Shown in pieces: positions 33,121-41,435 of a stretch of 44,484 nucleotides of DNA (positions are counted from its first letter, which is position 1; each line of letters begins with the position of its first letter). The stretch is from assembly GCA_047620505.1 (NCBI GenBank), contig JBLHKS010000040.1:1-44484 (forward strand), given 5' to 3'. The notes below the pieces were generated by a model. That model was not told the origin of the DNA. It saw only the letters and a list, made by a program, of their open reading frames with translations, and made no database searches. The translations under genes were made by a program, and so were the position numbers. Origin of the DNA: JBLHKS01 sp047620505 (GTDB lineage Bacteria > Verrucomicrobiota > Verrucomicrobiia > Verrucomicrobiales > DEV007).

Positions 33121-34707
33121 TTACTTCTTTCCGAAAGCGTAGAGGTGGGTCTGCGTGGTGACGTAGAGAACGCCGTTTGCGGCGACCGGGCTCGAATAAA
33201 TCGGGGCCGGAAATTCGACAGTCATGAGGACTTCGTCGCCCTTGACTTTGCCGTCGCCATTCGCGTCAGCGCTCTTGTCGGCATTGATCACGACGAGCTC
33301 GCCGTCTTCGTTACCGAGGAAAACTTTGCCGTCAGCGACGAGGGTCGAGCCCCAGATGTGACTGAGGGTGTCGTGGATCCAGATCAGCTCGCCGGTCTTG
33401 CGATCGACGCAGTGGAGCACGCCGGAGTAGTCAGCGAGGAAGACGTAATCTTCGGTCACAGACGGACTCGAGATCGTCCGCTTGACGCCGTCGTAGGTCC
33501 AGATCGCATCTTCGTCGGCATTGCCTTCGCCGCGTGAATCGGCCTTGATCGCGCTGAGGAGACCGACACCTTCGCCGTGCTCCGGATCCTGACCGATCGC
33601 CGCGTAAACAACGCCGTCGTAGTAAACCGGAGTCGCGATGATTTCGTTCGGACCGTCGTAGGTCGCGTACTTGATCGGCTCGCCCGAATCATCGAAGCGA
33701 TAGCTCTTCTTGTTTGCGTCGAACTTGTAAAGCTCGGGCAAAATATCGAAGCCTTCTTCGTCTTTCTCAGCGGCTGGATCGAGGAAGTAAACGAAACCGT
33801 CGCCAGCGCCGAAGATGATCGTCTTCTGCCCATCGTGATCGACGTAACCTGGCGATGACCAGTTGCAGTGCATGATGCGATCGCCGATGCCGGAGCCTTC
33901 TTCACCAACAAGCTCGCCCGTCTTCATGTCGAGGACGATCAGGCACGGGGCCAGCGGGGCCGGAATGTTGATGTGCGACCAGTCTACGCCGTTCGATGTC
34001 GTCACGAAGAGTTTCTCGCCATCCGTCGCGACCGAGGAACTGGTGACGTTGTGAGGGAAAACACCGAGTTCAGAACGAAGGTCGTAACCCCAGATGATAT
34101 CGAGTTCGGTTGCGCCAGCTTCGACAACAGCCTCCTTGGAAGCGCCATCGAGGCCCTTCGACATGTAAGTCGTCTCGTCCTTGTAAGGCCCGTCGTTTCC
34201 GTCGGCCATTCCGTCGAGATCGAAGCAAATCACTTCGCCACGGTTGGTGACGACGTAGCCTTTGCCGTCAGCGATCAGAGGCGAAGAGCACATTCCGAGG
34301 AATTCCCAGTCGGAGACTTTTCCGGCACCGAGTTTTGGTGTGATCATCTGCCATTTGAACTCGCCGGAGGCTTCGTCAAACGCCATGACAACACCTCGGT
34401 CACCTTTGATGGCCGGATTGCGAGGGTCTTCGTTGTTCGTGCCCGCAAGCACCCAGCCTTCGCCGATTGTAGGCGTTCCGTAGGTCTGAGAGCCAAGCTT
34501 TGCGACCCACTTGAGGCCTTTTGCGCTTGCCGTGATTTCCTCGAGAGTCTTGCCCTCGCCAGCGTGCATTTCTTCGGGCAAACCAGTGACGTCGGACACC
34601 ATGTTCTTGGTGTTGTTGCCGCCCCATTGAGCCCAGTCGGCCATTGCCGTTGTCGCGACTATCGCGCCAGCAGCTGCTGCCAATCTAAGGATGGTAGTTT
34701 TGTTCAT
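33121..34707 (-). CDS. secreted PQQ-like beta-propeller protein
   Basis: 528 residues with a signal peptide (MNKTTILRLAAAAGAIVATT, cleavage near AMA). The mature protein begins WAQWGGNN and is built of PQQ-like propeller repeats with the usual blade endings (FDEASGEFKWQ, VDRKTGELIWIHD, LHCVDRKTG). An EF-hand-like calcium loop (DANGDGKVKGDE) lies near the C-terminus. Similar folds occur in BamB and in quinoprotein dehydrogenases. I see no clear PQQ-binding catalytic residues, so a scaffold or binding role is as likely as an enzyme. It lies 24 bases after the lipoprotein propeller gene and ends at a strong terminator. Confidence 0.88.
   Translation of the reverse strand: MNKTTILRLAAAAGAIVATTAMADWAQWGGNNTKNMVSDVTGLPEEMHAGEGKTLEEITASAKGLKWVAKLGSQTYGTPTIGEGWVLAGTNNEDPRNPAIKGDRGVVMAFDEASGEFKWQMITPKLGAGKVSDWEFLGMCSSPLIADGKGYVVTNRGEVICFDLDGMADGNDGPYKDETTYMSKGLDGASKEAVVEAGATELDIIWGYDLRSELGVFPHNVTSSSVATDGEKLFVTTSNGVDWSHINIPAPLAPCLIVLDMKTGELVGEEGSGIGDRIMHCNWSSPGYVDHDGQKTIIFGAGDGFVYFLDPAAEKDEEGFDILPELYKFDANKKSYRFDDSGEPIKYATYDGPNEIIATPVYYDGVVYAAIGQDPEHGEGVGLLSAIKADSRGEGNADEDAIWTYDGVKRTISSPSVTEDYVFLADYSGVLHCVDRKTGELIWIHDTLSHIWGSTLVADGKVFLGNEDGELVVINADKSADANGDGKVKGDEVLMTVEFPAPIYSSPVAANGVLYVTTQTHLYAFGKK
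34668..34679. repeat. AGCAGCTGCT palindrome, 12-bp form
   Basis: CAGCAGCTGCTG in the signal peptide of the secreted propeller protein (Ala-Ala-Ala). Confidence 0.97.
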
Positions 34708-34731
34708 ATTGATCGGGTTTAGATTTTGAAG

Positions 34732-37485
34732 TTAGTCGTTCGGGGTAATCTGAATATTGTCCAAAAACACGCGTTTCTGGCTCTGGGGCGAGAAACCGAA
34801 CAGACCCGGAGCACCTTTTTTGTGCGCATCGCGGTGTTCGAATTCGACGGTCCACGCTTCCGGTTCTTCGGTTCCTTTTTCCCAGCACTTGCCGCGAATC
34901 ACGCCTGAACCGTCACTGTTGACGTCGACGCGCATCTTGAGCACGTACCACTTGTTGGCGGCCACCGGGAACTTCACCGAGTGCTTCACTCGCTCGTGGT
35001 TTGAGCTGATTTCGAGGCTGTTGGTGTTGCCGATCAACGCAAGAATATAGCGCTGATTGACAAGGCCGATCGTGCTCTTCACGCGGCGGTTTCCGTCGGT
35101 CATGACGTCGGCCTGGATCGTGTAGTTGCTCGAATCCGGGTGACCGATGAAACTCATGCAACGCTGGAACAGAATTCGGTCGAGCGTCTTCGCGAGGACC
35201 TTGTTTCCGTCGAGATCGCGGACTTCCCACTTCAAGCGGGCACCGATCCAAGGGAGCGGCGGGAAGGCGAATTTAACAGGTTTGGCATCGTCACCTTCAC
35301 CCACGCGATCGGTAGCGTGATCAATGACGAGGTCGTAGCCTTCGAAATCTTCAGAAAACGGAATCGACTCGATCACGCGACCGCGAGCGACCCCGCTCAG
35401 CCCATCAACCGTGCCCTTGAACATTCCAGCGGAAACTTTGGCTTCCGGACCGGCGACAAGCTGTCCGTTGTCCCAACTCGCATCCATCTCGGCTTTCACC
35501 TTGGCGGTCGGCGGGATGAACTTTTCCCAGGTCACTTTGGACGGATCGACTTCGCCGACCACATTGCCGTTAGCATCGACTTTGCTCAAGCGGAACGACG
35601 CGCGGTCGCCTGGCTCAAGCAGAACTTCGGACGGGATCGCACGGAAACCAACCGCCTCGCCCTTCACAACCTCGGGCTGCGCCGGAAGAGGATCGTAAGC
35701 AACGCTGTCGGTGTCGAACTTGAACGCGTAAAGCTTGCCCATCGAGTGGATGTAAACCATTCCGTTCGCAACTGCGGGCGAGCCAAGGCAGCCGCCCTGG
35801 GTTTCGATTTCGTGCAGGAGCTTGCCTTCGGTCTCGCCGGGCTCGACGACGCAAATTTTGCCGAGCGCCATTGGGATAATCAAAAGACCGTTCACATAAG
35901 TCGGCGAGGAGTGAATCTGCTCGCTGCTGAGCTTCAAGTGCCAGAGTTCTTTGCCGGTTTCGGCGTCGACACAGAAAAGCTCGCCTTCGTGAGTCATCTG
36001 ATAAACCCGGTCGCCAACCAGCGTCGGCGAACTCGTGAACATCTTCAGCGGGTTACGCCATTTTTCGGCGGAGGCCGGCAGGCGCGGCGCACCTTTTTGC
36101 GCTGGATCGATTTCGCCGCCTGAATTGGCGAAATCCGCAGGCATGTTGATTGCGAACATCCGGCCAATCTCGGTCGTATCGAGGTTCTCCTTGCCGTGGA
36201 TGCAGATCAGCGAGTTATCGCCGAAACGAACCGGCGACGAGTTCACGCCGCCCATCGAAATCTGGTAACGCCACAGCGGCTTGCCATCGGCGATGCTGAT
36301 GCAGGCCACGTTTCCGCAGCCAAGCCCGACGTAACCGACACGGCGGCCGTCACGGGTTTCGATATACATGTTAGAGAAGGACGTGTCCTTCAGAAATGGC
36401 GGGCCGACGCCAGCGGTGCTCGCCCAGATCAGCTCGCCCGTGTGCTTGTCGTAAGCGAAAAACCGGTCCCGAGCCGGGCCTTCCGCGCCCCAGTAGCTCG
36501 TCACCGCGCGGGTGATGACCATATCGCCCTCGATGATCGGCGCTCCGGCGCGACCGTTCGGAAACGTGAGACGGCCAAAGCGATCCATCAACGAAAGCTC
36601 CCAGACCGAATTTCCTTCACGATCGAAGCACATGAAAAGGCCGTAAGTCGTGTGGAGGAAAATGTTCCCGGTTTCCGGGTCGACCGTCGGAGCCCCGACG
36701 GTGTAGCGATCATAAACCGTGTCGGAGATGAAATCGTGGAATTTGCGTTCCCAGAGAACCTCGCCAGTTACCGCATTGTGCGCGGTGAGAACTTCGTAAA
36801 GATCCTCGTCTTTTCCGATGTAGCTCCACGAATAGAGCTGCCCGTCGTGGATCACCGGGGTGCCGCGGCCTTCGAGATCGGCCGTCCAGACCGGCTTCGG
36901 ATTGAATTTCGCGCCATCGCTGTAGCGCTCGAGGCTAACGCCGGTCTGCAGCGGACCGCGCCAGTGGAGCCAGTTTCCTTCGTGTGAATTCGCTTTCGCT
37001 GCACCGCCGCCGCCAGCAGCTGCTGGTGCAACGGCCGCTGGTGCGAGAATTGCGGCAGGAGGCGCGACAGCTGCCTCTGGAGCCGGAGTGGCTGCCGATT
37101 CTGGGGCTGGATTCGGTGCCGGGGCAGGAGGCTCGGGAGCCGGTTTCGGTGCCGGGGCAGCAGGCTCGGGAGCTGGTTTCGGTGCTGGAGCAGCAGGCTC
37201 GGGAGCTGGTTTCGGTGCTGGAGCAGCAGGCTCGGGAGCCGGTTTCGGTGCTGGAGCAGCAGGCTCGGGAGCCGGTTTCGGTGCTGGAGCAGCAGGCTCG
37301 GGAGCCGGTTTCAGTGCTGGAGCAGGAGGCTCGGGAGCTGGTTCCGGTGCCGTTGAGGCAGGAACCGCGGGCTCCTTTGATTCCTTCTCATCGCCCTCTC
37401 CCCCGCATCCAACGAGAGTCAAAGCGACGAAAGGAATTGTGAGCCAGAGTTGTTTACGCACGAGGCGCCAAAAGGATTCAAACAT
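34732..37485 (-). CDS. PQQ-like propeller lipoprotein with Pro-Ala repeat stalk and C-terminal LamG-like domain
   Basis: 917 residues. The lipoprotein signal ends LTLVGC, with Cys27 as the likely lipid anchor. Residues about 40-150 form an extended Pro/Ala/Lys/Glu stalk of 11-residue repeats (APAPKPAPEPA). A PQQ-like propeller follows (about 180-650), opening with WLHWRGPLQTGVSLERYSDG and carrying blade endings such as YDKHTGELIWAS and VDAETGKELWHL. A short beta domain precedes a C-terminal concanavalin/DUF1080-like domain of about 220 residues (FSEDFEGYDLV to VFLDNIQITPND). It is anchored in a membrane with the propeller held away by the stalk. It is the first gene of a two-gene unit with the secreted propeller protein. 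Confidence 0.88.
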   Translation of the reverse strand: MFESFWRLVRKQLWLTIPFVALTLVGCGGEGDEKESKEPAVPASTAPEPAPEPPAPALKPAPEPAAPAPKPAPEPAAPAPKPAPEPAAPAPKPAPEPAAPAPKPAPEPAAPAPKPAPEPPAPAPNPAPESAATPAPEAAVAPPAAILAPAAVAPAAAGGGGAAKANSHEGNWLHWRGPLQTGVSLERYSDGAKFNPKPVWTADLEGRGTPVIHDGQLYSWSYIGKDEDLYEVLTAHNAVTGEVLWERKFHDFISDTVYDRYTVGAPTVDPETGNIFLHTTYGLFMCFDREGNSVWELSLMDRFGRLTFPNGRAGAPIIEGDMVITRAVTSYWGAEGPARDRFFAYDKHTGELIWASTAGVGPPFLKDTSFSNMYIETRDGRRVGYVGLGCGNVACISIADGKPLWRYQISMGGVNSSPVRFGDNSLICIHGKENLDTTEIGRMFAINMPADFANSGGEIDPAQKGAPRLPASAEKWRNPLKMFTSSPTLVGDRVYQMTHEGELFCVDAETGKELWHLKLSSEQIHSSPTYVNGLLIIPMALGKICVVEPGETEGKLLHEIETQGGCLGSPAVANGMVYIHSMGKLYAFKFDTDSVAYDPLPAQPEVVKGEAVGFRAIPSEVLLEPGDRASFRLSKVDANGNVVGEVDPSKVTWEKFIPPTAKVKAEMDASWDNGQLVAGPEAKVSAGMFKGTVDGLSGVARGRVIESIPFSEDFEGYDLVIDHATDRVGEGDDAKPVKFAFPPLPWIGARLKWEVRDLDGNKVLAKTLDRILFQRCMSFIGHPDSSNYTIQADVMTDGNRRVKSTIGLVNQRYILALIGNTNSLEISSNHERVKHSVKFPVAANKWYVLKMRVDVNSDGSGVIRGKCWEKGTEEPEAWTVEFEHRDAHKKGAPGLFGFSPQSQKRVFLDNIQITPND
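37013..37026. repeat. AGCAGCTGCT palindrome, 14-bp form
   Basis: CCAGCAGCTGCTGG just after the Pro-Ala stalk of the lipoprotein gene (Ala-Ala-Ala). Confidence 0.97.
37098..37361. repeat. 33-bp tandem repeat array coding for the Pro-Ala stalk
   Basis: Seven units beginning GCTCGGGAG start at 37131, 37164, 37197, 37230, 37263, 37296 and 37329, exactly 33 bases apart, with degenerate units at both ends. Neighbouring units are nearly identical, which fits copy-number change by slippage. Each unit encodes 11 residues. Confidence 0.92.
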
Positions 37486-37606
37486 GAGTAGTCCGTGGTT
37501 GTGATTCGAGTTTTCCGGGAGCGAGTGGCCCTTGGACAGAAAAAGCGGCGAATCCTAGGTCGCGGGCCAAATCGATGCAAATCGAATTTCCGCCGAGGTC
37601 GACAAC

Positions 37607-38746
37607 TCAGCCTTCCCCGTCAATCGAGCGAAGCGAGAGTGACCGCTTGAAGTCCGCGTATCCGAATTCGTTGATCCGGACTTTCGCGCCATTTTCTCGC
37701 TCAACCCAAACCTCTGGCATTCGCAGGCCGTTGAACCAATTCAGCTTCACCATCGTGTAGCCCGCCGAATCGAGAACATGCAGTTGCTGGCCGATTTCGA
37801 GCGGCTTCGCGAAGCGCGCCCGGCCAAAAATGTCGCCTGCGAGGCAGGAACTCGATCCAATCACGTATTCGAACTCGCCAGTCGGATCGGCTTCGCGAAT
37901 TTCGGCGGGCTCGTCAAAAATCAGCGTGTCGAGCCGATGCGCTTCGGTCGCGCTGTCGAGAATCGCCGTGGGAATGCCTTCGGTTTCGACGATGTCGAGA
38001 ATTGCTGAGACGAGATCGGTAGTTTCCGTGATCAACGCCTCGCCCGGCTCAAGGTAAACCTGAATGCTGTGACGCTCCGCAAAACCTTTCAGAGCATCGG
38101 CGACGCGGCCCAACGGGTAACCGTCTGTCGTGAATCGCACGCCGCCGCCGAGGCTGACCCAATCGAGTCGGTCCAGCAGCTGCTCGCCGAATTCGGCGCT
38201 GATTCGGTCGAGGCTTTCGATGAAATCTTCGGCGTCCGCGTTTTCGCAATTGTAGTGAAACATCACGCCGTCGATTCGCTGGATGAGCTCCTCCGTCAGA
38301 CCCGATTTGCGAACGCCCAACCTGGACGTCGGCAGCGACGGATCGTATCTCGGATCTGCCGCGTGTCCGCCCCCCGGATTCACTCGAAGCCCGACGGATT
38401 TGCAACGCTTCAGACGCGGCGAGTGCTCCAGCAGCTGCCGAGCGGAATTGAAAATGAATTTGTCCGAAAACGCGTCCGCCTCCTCAACATCCTCAGCCGA
38501 AAAAGCAACGCTGTAAGCGTGAGTTTCGCCGCCAATCGTTTCGTGGCCGAGACGCGCCTCGAAAACAGAACTGCTCGTCGTCCCATCGACAAATGCCCGA
38601 ATAATCGGGAACACGCCCCAGGTCGAAAAGCACTTCAGCGCGAGCACAACTTTCGCGCCGGATTTTTCCTGCAGCTGCCGAATCCGACGCAGGTTTTTGA
38701 GCAGGCTGACTTCGGAAATAAGAAAATACGGCGTCTTCGGATTCAC
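37607..38746 (-). CDS. nspC: carboxynorspermidine decarboxylase
   Basis: 379 residues from a GTG start whose GTGA overlaps the stop codon of the upstream gene. A PLP-dependent alanine-racemase-fold decarboxylase that turns carboxynorspermidine into sym-norspermidine, the last step of the pathway. The PLP lysine is in LALKCFSTWG (Lys38). Other landmarks: SSVFEARLGHE, VGLRVNPGGGHAADPRYDP, WVSLGGGVRFT, YLEPGEALI and SSCLAGDIFG. It is the last of four minus-strand genes that form the full pathway. Confidence 0.94.
   Translation of the reverse strand: MNPKTPYFLISEVSLLKNLRRIRQLQEKSGAKVVLALKCFSTWGVFPIIRAFVDGTTSSSVFEARLGHETIGGETHAYSVAFSAEDVEEADAFSDKFIFNSARQLLEHSPRLKRCKSVGLRVNPGGGHAADPRYDPSLPTSRLGVRKSGLTEELIQRIDGVMFHYNCENADAEDFIESLDRISAEFGEQLLDRLDWVSLGGGVRFTTDGYPLGRVADALKGFAERHSIQVYLEPGEALITETTDLVSAILDIVETEGIPTAILDSATEAHRLDTLIFDEPAEIREADPTGEFEYVIGSSSCLAGDIFGRARFAKPLEIGQQLHVLDSAGYTMVKLNWFNGLRMPEVWVERENGAKVRINEFGYADFKRSLSLRSIDGEG
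38175..38184. repeat. AGCAGCTGCT palindrome, 10-bp form
   Basis: Exact decamer in nspC (Glu-Gln-Leu-Leu). A one-mismatch form lies 255 bases away at 38430. Confidence 0.96.
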
Positions 38747-39993
38747 GCCGATTTGTCGATGATTTGAGTTTCCTCAGACGGATCGAGATCCAAGACATCC
38801 CAGGTTAAACCGTTTGCCGGCATCAGCTCAAGAAATGGATCGGGATCCAGCTGCTCGACGTTGAAAAGTCCCGGACCGCCCCACTGCTTTCGAAAGTAGA
38901 GCATGACCGCCGTGACGCAGGGCGCCGCCGTGGTGTAGGAAATCGCCTGCGATTCCAGCTCGCGATAAGCCTCGGCGTGATCGCATAAATTGTAGAGCAG
39001 GACGCGCCGAGGTTGTCCGTCTTTCATTCCGTGAATGATCGAGCCGATGCAGGTTTTTCCGGTGTAATCCGGCGCGAGCGAGACCGGATCCGGCAAGACG
39101 GCTTTGAGCACTTTCAGCGGTTCGACTGTGATGCCATCGCAGGTCGTGACCGGGCCCGGCTTGAGCAGTCCAAGGTCGCGCATCACGTTGAAATATTTGA
39201 GGTAATTGTCGCTGAAGCCCATCCAGAATTCGATCCGGTCGCACGGAATGAACTCGGCGAGCGAGCGGACTTCGTCGTGAGCCATCGAGTAAACTTTGTG
39301 GCGGCCGACTTCGGGCAGATCGACCTCGCGAACCCGCGAGTGACACGGCACCTGTTTCCAATCTCCCTTTTCCCAGTAAAATGAGTCGCCTTGGATCTCG
39401 AGCAGGTTCGTTTCAGGATCGAAATTCGTCGCGAACTTCCGGCCGTGATCACCGGCGTTGACGTCAACCACATCGATCGTTTGAATCTCGTCGAGCAGGT
39501 GCTTTTTCGCGTAAGCACAAAAAATGCTGACCACGCCAGGATCGAAACCCGCGCCAAGGATTCCGGTCAGGCCAAGTTCAGCAAACCGATCGCGAAACGC
39601 CCACTGCGGATCGTAAGCCTGGGGCACCTGCTGGCCGGGGCTGCAGAGGTCGGTCGCGACCGAGGTATCGAGATAATCGATCTTAGCCTGGCAGCAGGCC
39701 TCCATCACACTAACATTGATCCAGGGCGGGCCAACGTTGACGACCAAATCCGGGCTTACCTCCTCGATCAGGCTGCGCAGCGAAGAAACGTCGTCCGCAT
39801 CGACCTGACGCGGCGTGATTCCGAGGCTCGGGTCCTTGAAATTTTCCTTCCGCTCGACGCTCTCGATAATCGCCCGACATTTTGATTCGGTGCGCGAGGC
39901 GAGTGTGATTTCGCCGACGACATCGTTGTTTTGAGCAAGTTTGTGGGCCAGGGCCCAGCCCACGCTTCCGGCTCCAATTTGTAGGATCGACAT
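38743..39993 (-). CDS. carboxynorspermidine synthase (saccharopine-dehydrogenase-like)
   Basis: 416 residues. Condenses 1,3-diaminopropane with aspartate semialdehyde and reduces the imine with NADPH. The N-terminal Rossmann motif is MSILQIGAGSVGWALAHKLA. Family landmarks include VVNVGPPWINVSVMEACCQA, YLDTSVATD, GILGAGFDPGVVSIFCAYA and SYTTAAPCVTAVMLYF. It starts 2 bases after the upstream decarboxylase gene ends and overlaps nspC by 4 bases, so translation is probably coupled. Confidence 0.94.
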   Translation of the reverse strand: MSILQIGAGSVGWALAHKLAQNNDVVGEITLASRTESKCRAIIESVERKENFKDPSLGITPRQVDADDVSSLRSLIEEVSPDLVVNVGPPWINVSVMEACCQAKIDYLDTSVATDLCSPGQQVPQAYDPQWAFRDRFAELGLTGILGAGFDPGVVSIFCAYAKKHLLDEIQTIDVVDVNAGDHGRKFATNFDPETNLLEIQGDSFYWEKGDWKQVPCHSRVREVDLPEVGRHKVYSMAHDEVRSLAEFIPCDRIEFWMGFSDNYLKYFNVMRDLGLLKPGPVTTCDGITVEPLKVLKAVLPDPVSLAPDYTGKTCIGSIIHGMKDGQPRRVLLYNLCDHAEAYRELESQAISYTTAAPCVTAVMLYFRKQWGGPGLFNVEQLDPDPFLELMPANGLTWDVLDLDPSEETQIIDKSA

Positions 39994-39995
39994 TT

Positions 39996-41435
39996 TTAAG
40001 CAGTTGCAGATTTTGACGCCGTCTCAAGCCGATTTCCCTCCGATTCAATCAGCTCGATCAGGTTCTCGATTTGTGCCTCCGTCAGGCTTGGGTTGAGCAA
40101 GGTCAGCTTGAGCGCGACCTGTCCGTTGAAGCTCGTCCGACCGATCACGGCACGACCGCTGGCCAGCAGCTGCTCGTGGACTTCGCAATTCAGTTCGTCG
40201 CTTCCGGCGAAGCGAAAAAGGATCGTCGTTAGCGAAGGATCAGCGAGAAGTTCGAGCTTCGGTGAACGCTTCACAAGTTCAGCCGCATATTTTGCCAGTT
40301 GCAGAACTCGCTCGATCATCGCACCAAGTTGATCCGGCCCCACATTTTTGAGCGTCATCCAGATTTTCAGCGCGTCGAATCGGCGGCTGGTCACAACGGA
40401 TTTGTCGACCAGATTCGGCCGCGGATCGGCCTCGCGATTGAGGTAGTCGGCGTGCTGCTCGATAAACCGGAAATTTTCGCCGTCACGCAAGAGAAACAGG
40501 CCGCAGCTGATCGGCTGGAAGAAGAGTTTATGGAAATCGAGCGCGATCGAATCGGCTCTCTCGATTCCGCGCAGCTGCTTGCGCTGATCAGTCAAAAGCA
40601 AACCTCCGCCGTAAGCCGCGTCGACGTGAAGCCAGACTTTTTGCTGCTCACAAATTTCGGCGATTTCAGTCAACGGATCGATTGCGCCGAGATCCGTCGT
40701 CCCTGCTGTCGCCACGACCGCCATCGGCTCGACTTTTTCCAGCAGCTGCTGGAGCGCACCCGGCTTCATCCGGCCTTCAGCGTCGCAGTCGACGGCGATC
40801 ACGCTCTTCGTGCCGAGGCCAAGCCGCGCCATCGATTTGGCCACGGTGAAGTGAGCGTTTTCGGATGTCAGAACACGCAGATTTCTGGCCTCATTCGGCA
40901 GGCCTTCTTTAAAAATATCGCAGCCCCAATTGCGTTCGCAGACCAGTCCACGAGCCAGCAAGAGCCCAAGATAATTGCTCTCCGTCCCGCCTCCCGTGAA
41001 CACGCCATCTGCACCCTGACCGAACGCTATTTTTTCCGCGAACCAAGCGACCATCTGCGTTTCGACAAGCGTCGCCGCGCTCGCCTGATCCCAGGAATCC
41101 ATCGACTGATTCAGAGCTGCGATCACGACCTCGGCTGCGATGGCCGAAATCATCGGCGGCGTGTGAAGATGGGCCGCGCAATTCGGGTGTTGTGTCAGGA
41201 TCGAGTTTCGCGCGACGGTTTCCATCGTCGCGCTCAACGAAATTTGCTCTGACGATTCAAACTCAGCCGCAAGCGCCCGATCAAGCTCGCCGATCGGCAA
41301 ACCTGAATACGGCGCATCGGCGCTCTCGAAAATTTCGGCGAGTCGATCCGTCGTCTCCCGAATCGCAGCGCGAAATCGCTCCGCGCCGCCCGATTCGGTT
41401 TGAATGAAGTGCTCTCGAAAATCCAACGATTTCAA
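39996..41435 (-). CDS. ddc: L-2,4-diaminobutyrate decarboxylase
   Basis: About 479 residues. A PLP-dependent group II decarboxylase that makes 1,3-diaminopropane from diaminobutyrate. Landmarks: TQHPNCAAHLHTPPM, GVFTGGGTESNYLGLLLAR, VVATAGTTDLGAIDP, WLHVDAAYGGG, and the PLP lysine in ALDFHKLFFQP (near residue 300). No ATG is available near the start. A TTG at 41435 overlaps the TGA of the aminotransferase gene (TTGA), and another TTG at 41477 keeps the frame open. Two exact palindromes (40165, 40741) and one near match (40570) lie within it. Confidence 0.93.
   Translation of the reverse strand: MKSLDFREHFIQTESGGAERFRAAIRETTDRLAEIFESADAPYSGLPIGELDRALAAEFESSEQISLSATMETVARNSILTQHPNCAAHLHTPPMISAIAAEVVIAALNQSMDSWDQASAATLVETQMVAWFAEKIAFGQGADGVFTGGGTESNYLGLLLARGLVCERNWGCDIFKEGLPNEARNLRVLTSENAHFTVAKSMARLGLGTKSVIAVDCDAEGRMKPGALQQLLEKVEPMAVVATAGTTDLGAIDPLTEIAEICEQQKVWLHVDAAYGGGLLLTDQRKQLRGIERADSIALDFHKLFFQPISCGLFLLRDGENFRFIEQHADYLNREADPRPNLVDKSVVTSRRFDALKIWMTLKNVGPDQLGAMIERVLQLAKYAAELVKRSPKLELLADPSLTTILFRFAGSDELNCEVHEQLLASGRAVIGRTSFNGQVALKLTLLNPSLTEAQIENLIELIESEGNRLETASKSATA
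40165..40174. repeat. AGCAGCTGCT palindrome, 10-bp form
   Basis: Exact decamer in ddc, read as Glu-Gln-Leu-Leu. Confidence 0.96.
40738..40753. repeat. AGCAGCTGCT palindrome, 16-bp form
   Basis: TCCAGCAGCTGCTGGA, perfect over 16 bases, in ddc (Gln-Gln-Leu-Leu). Identical over all 16 bases to the copy at 42453. Confidence 0.97.

Noticed and set aside
37131..37361. Regularly spaced repeats as a possible CRISPR array
   Set aside because: The 33-base units are contiguous with no unique spacers and code in frame for a Pro-rich stalk.
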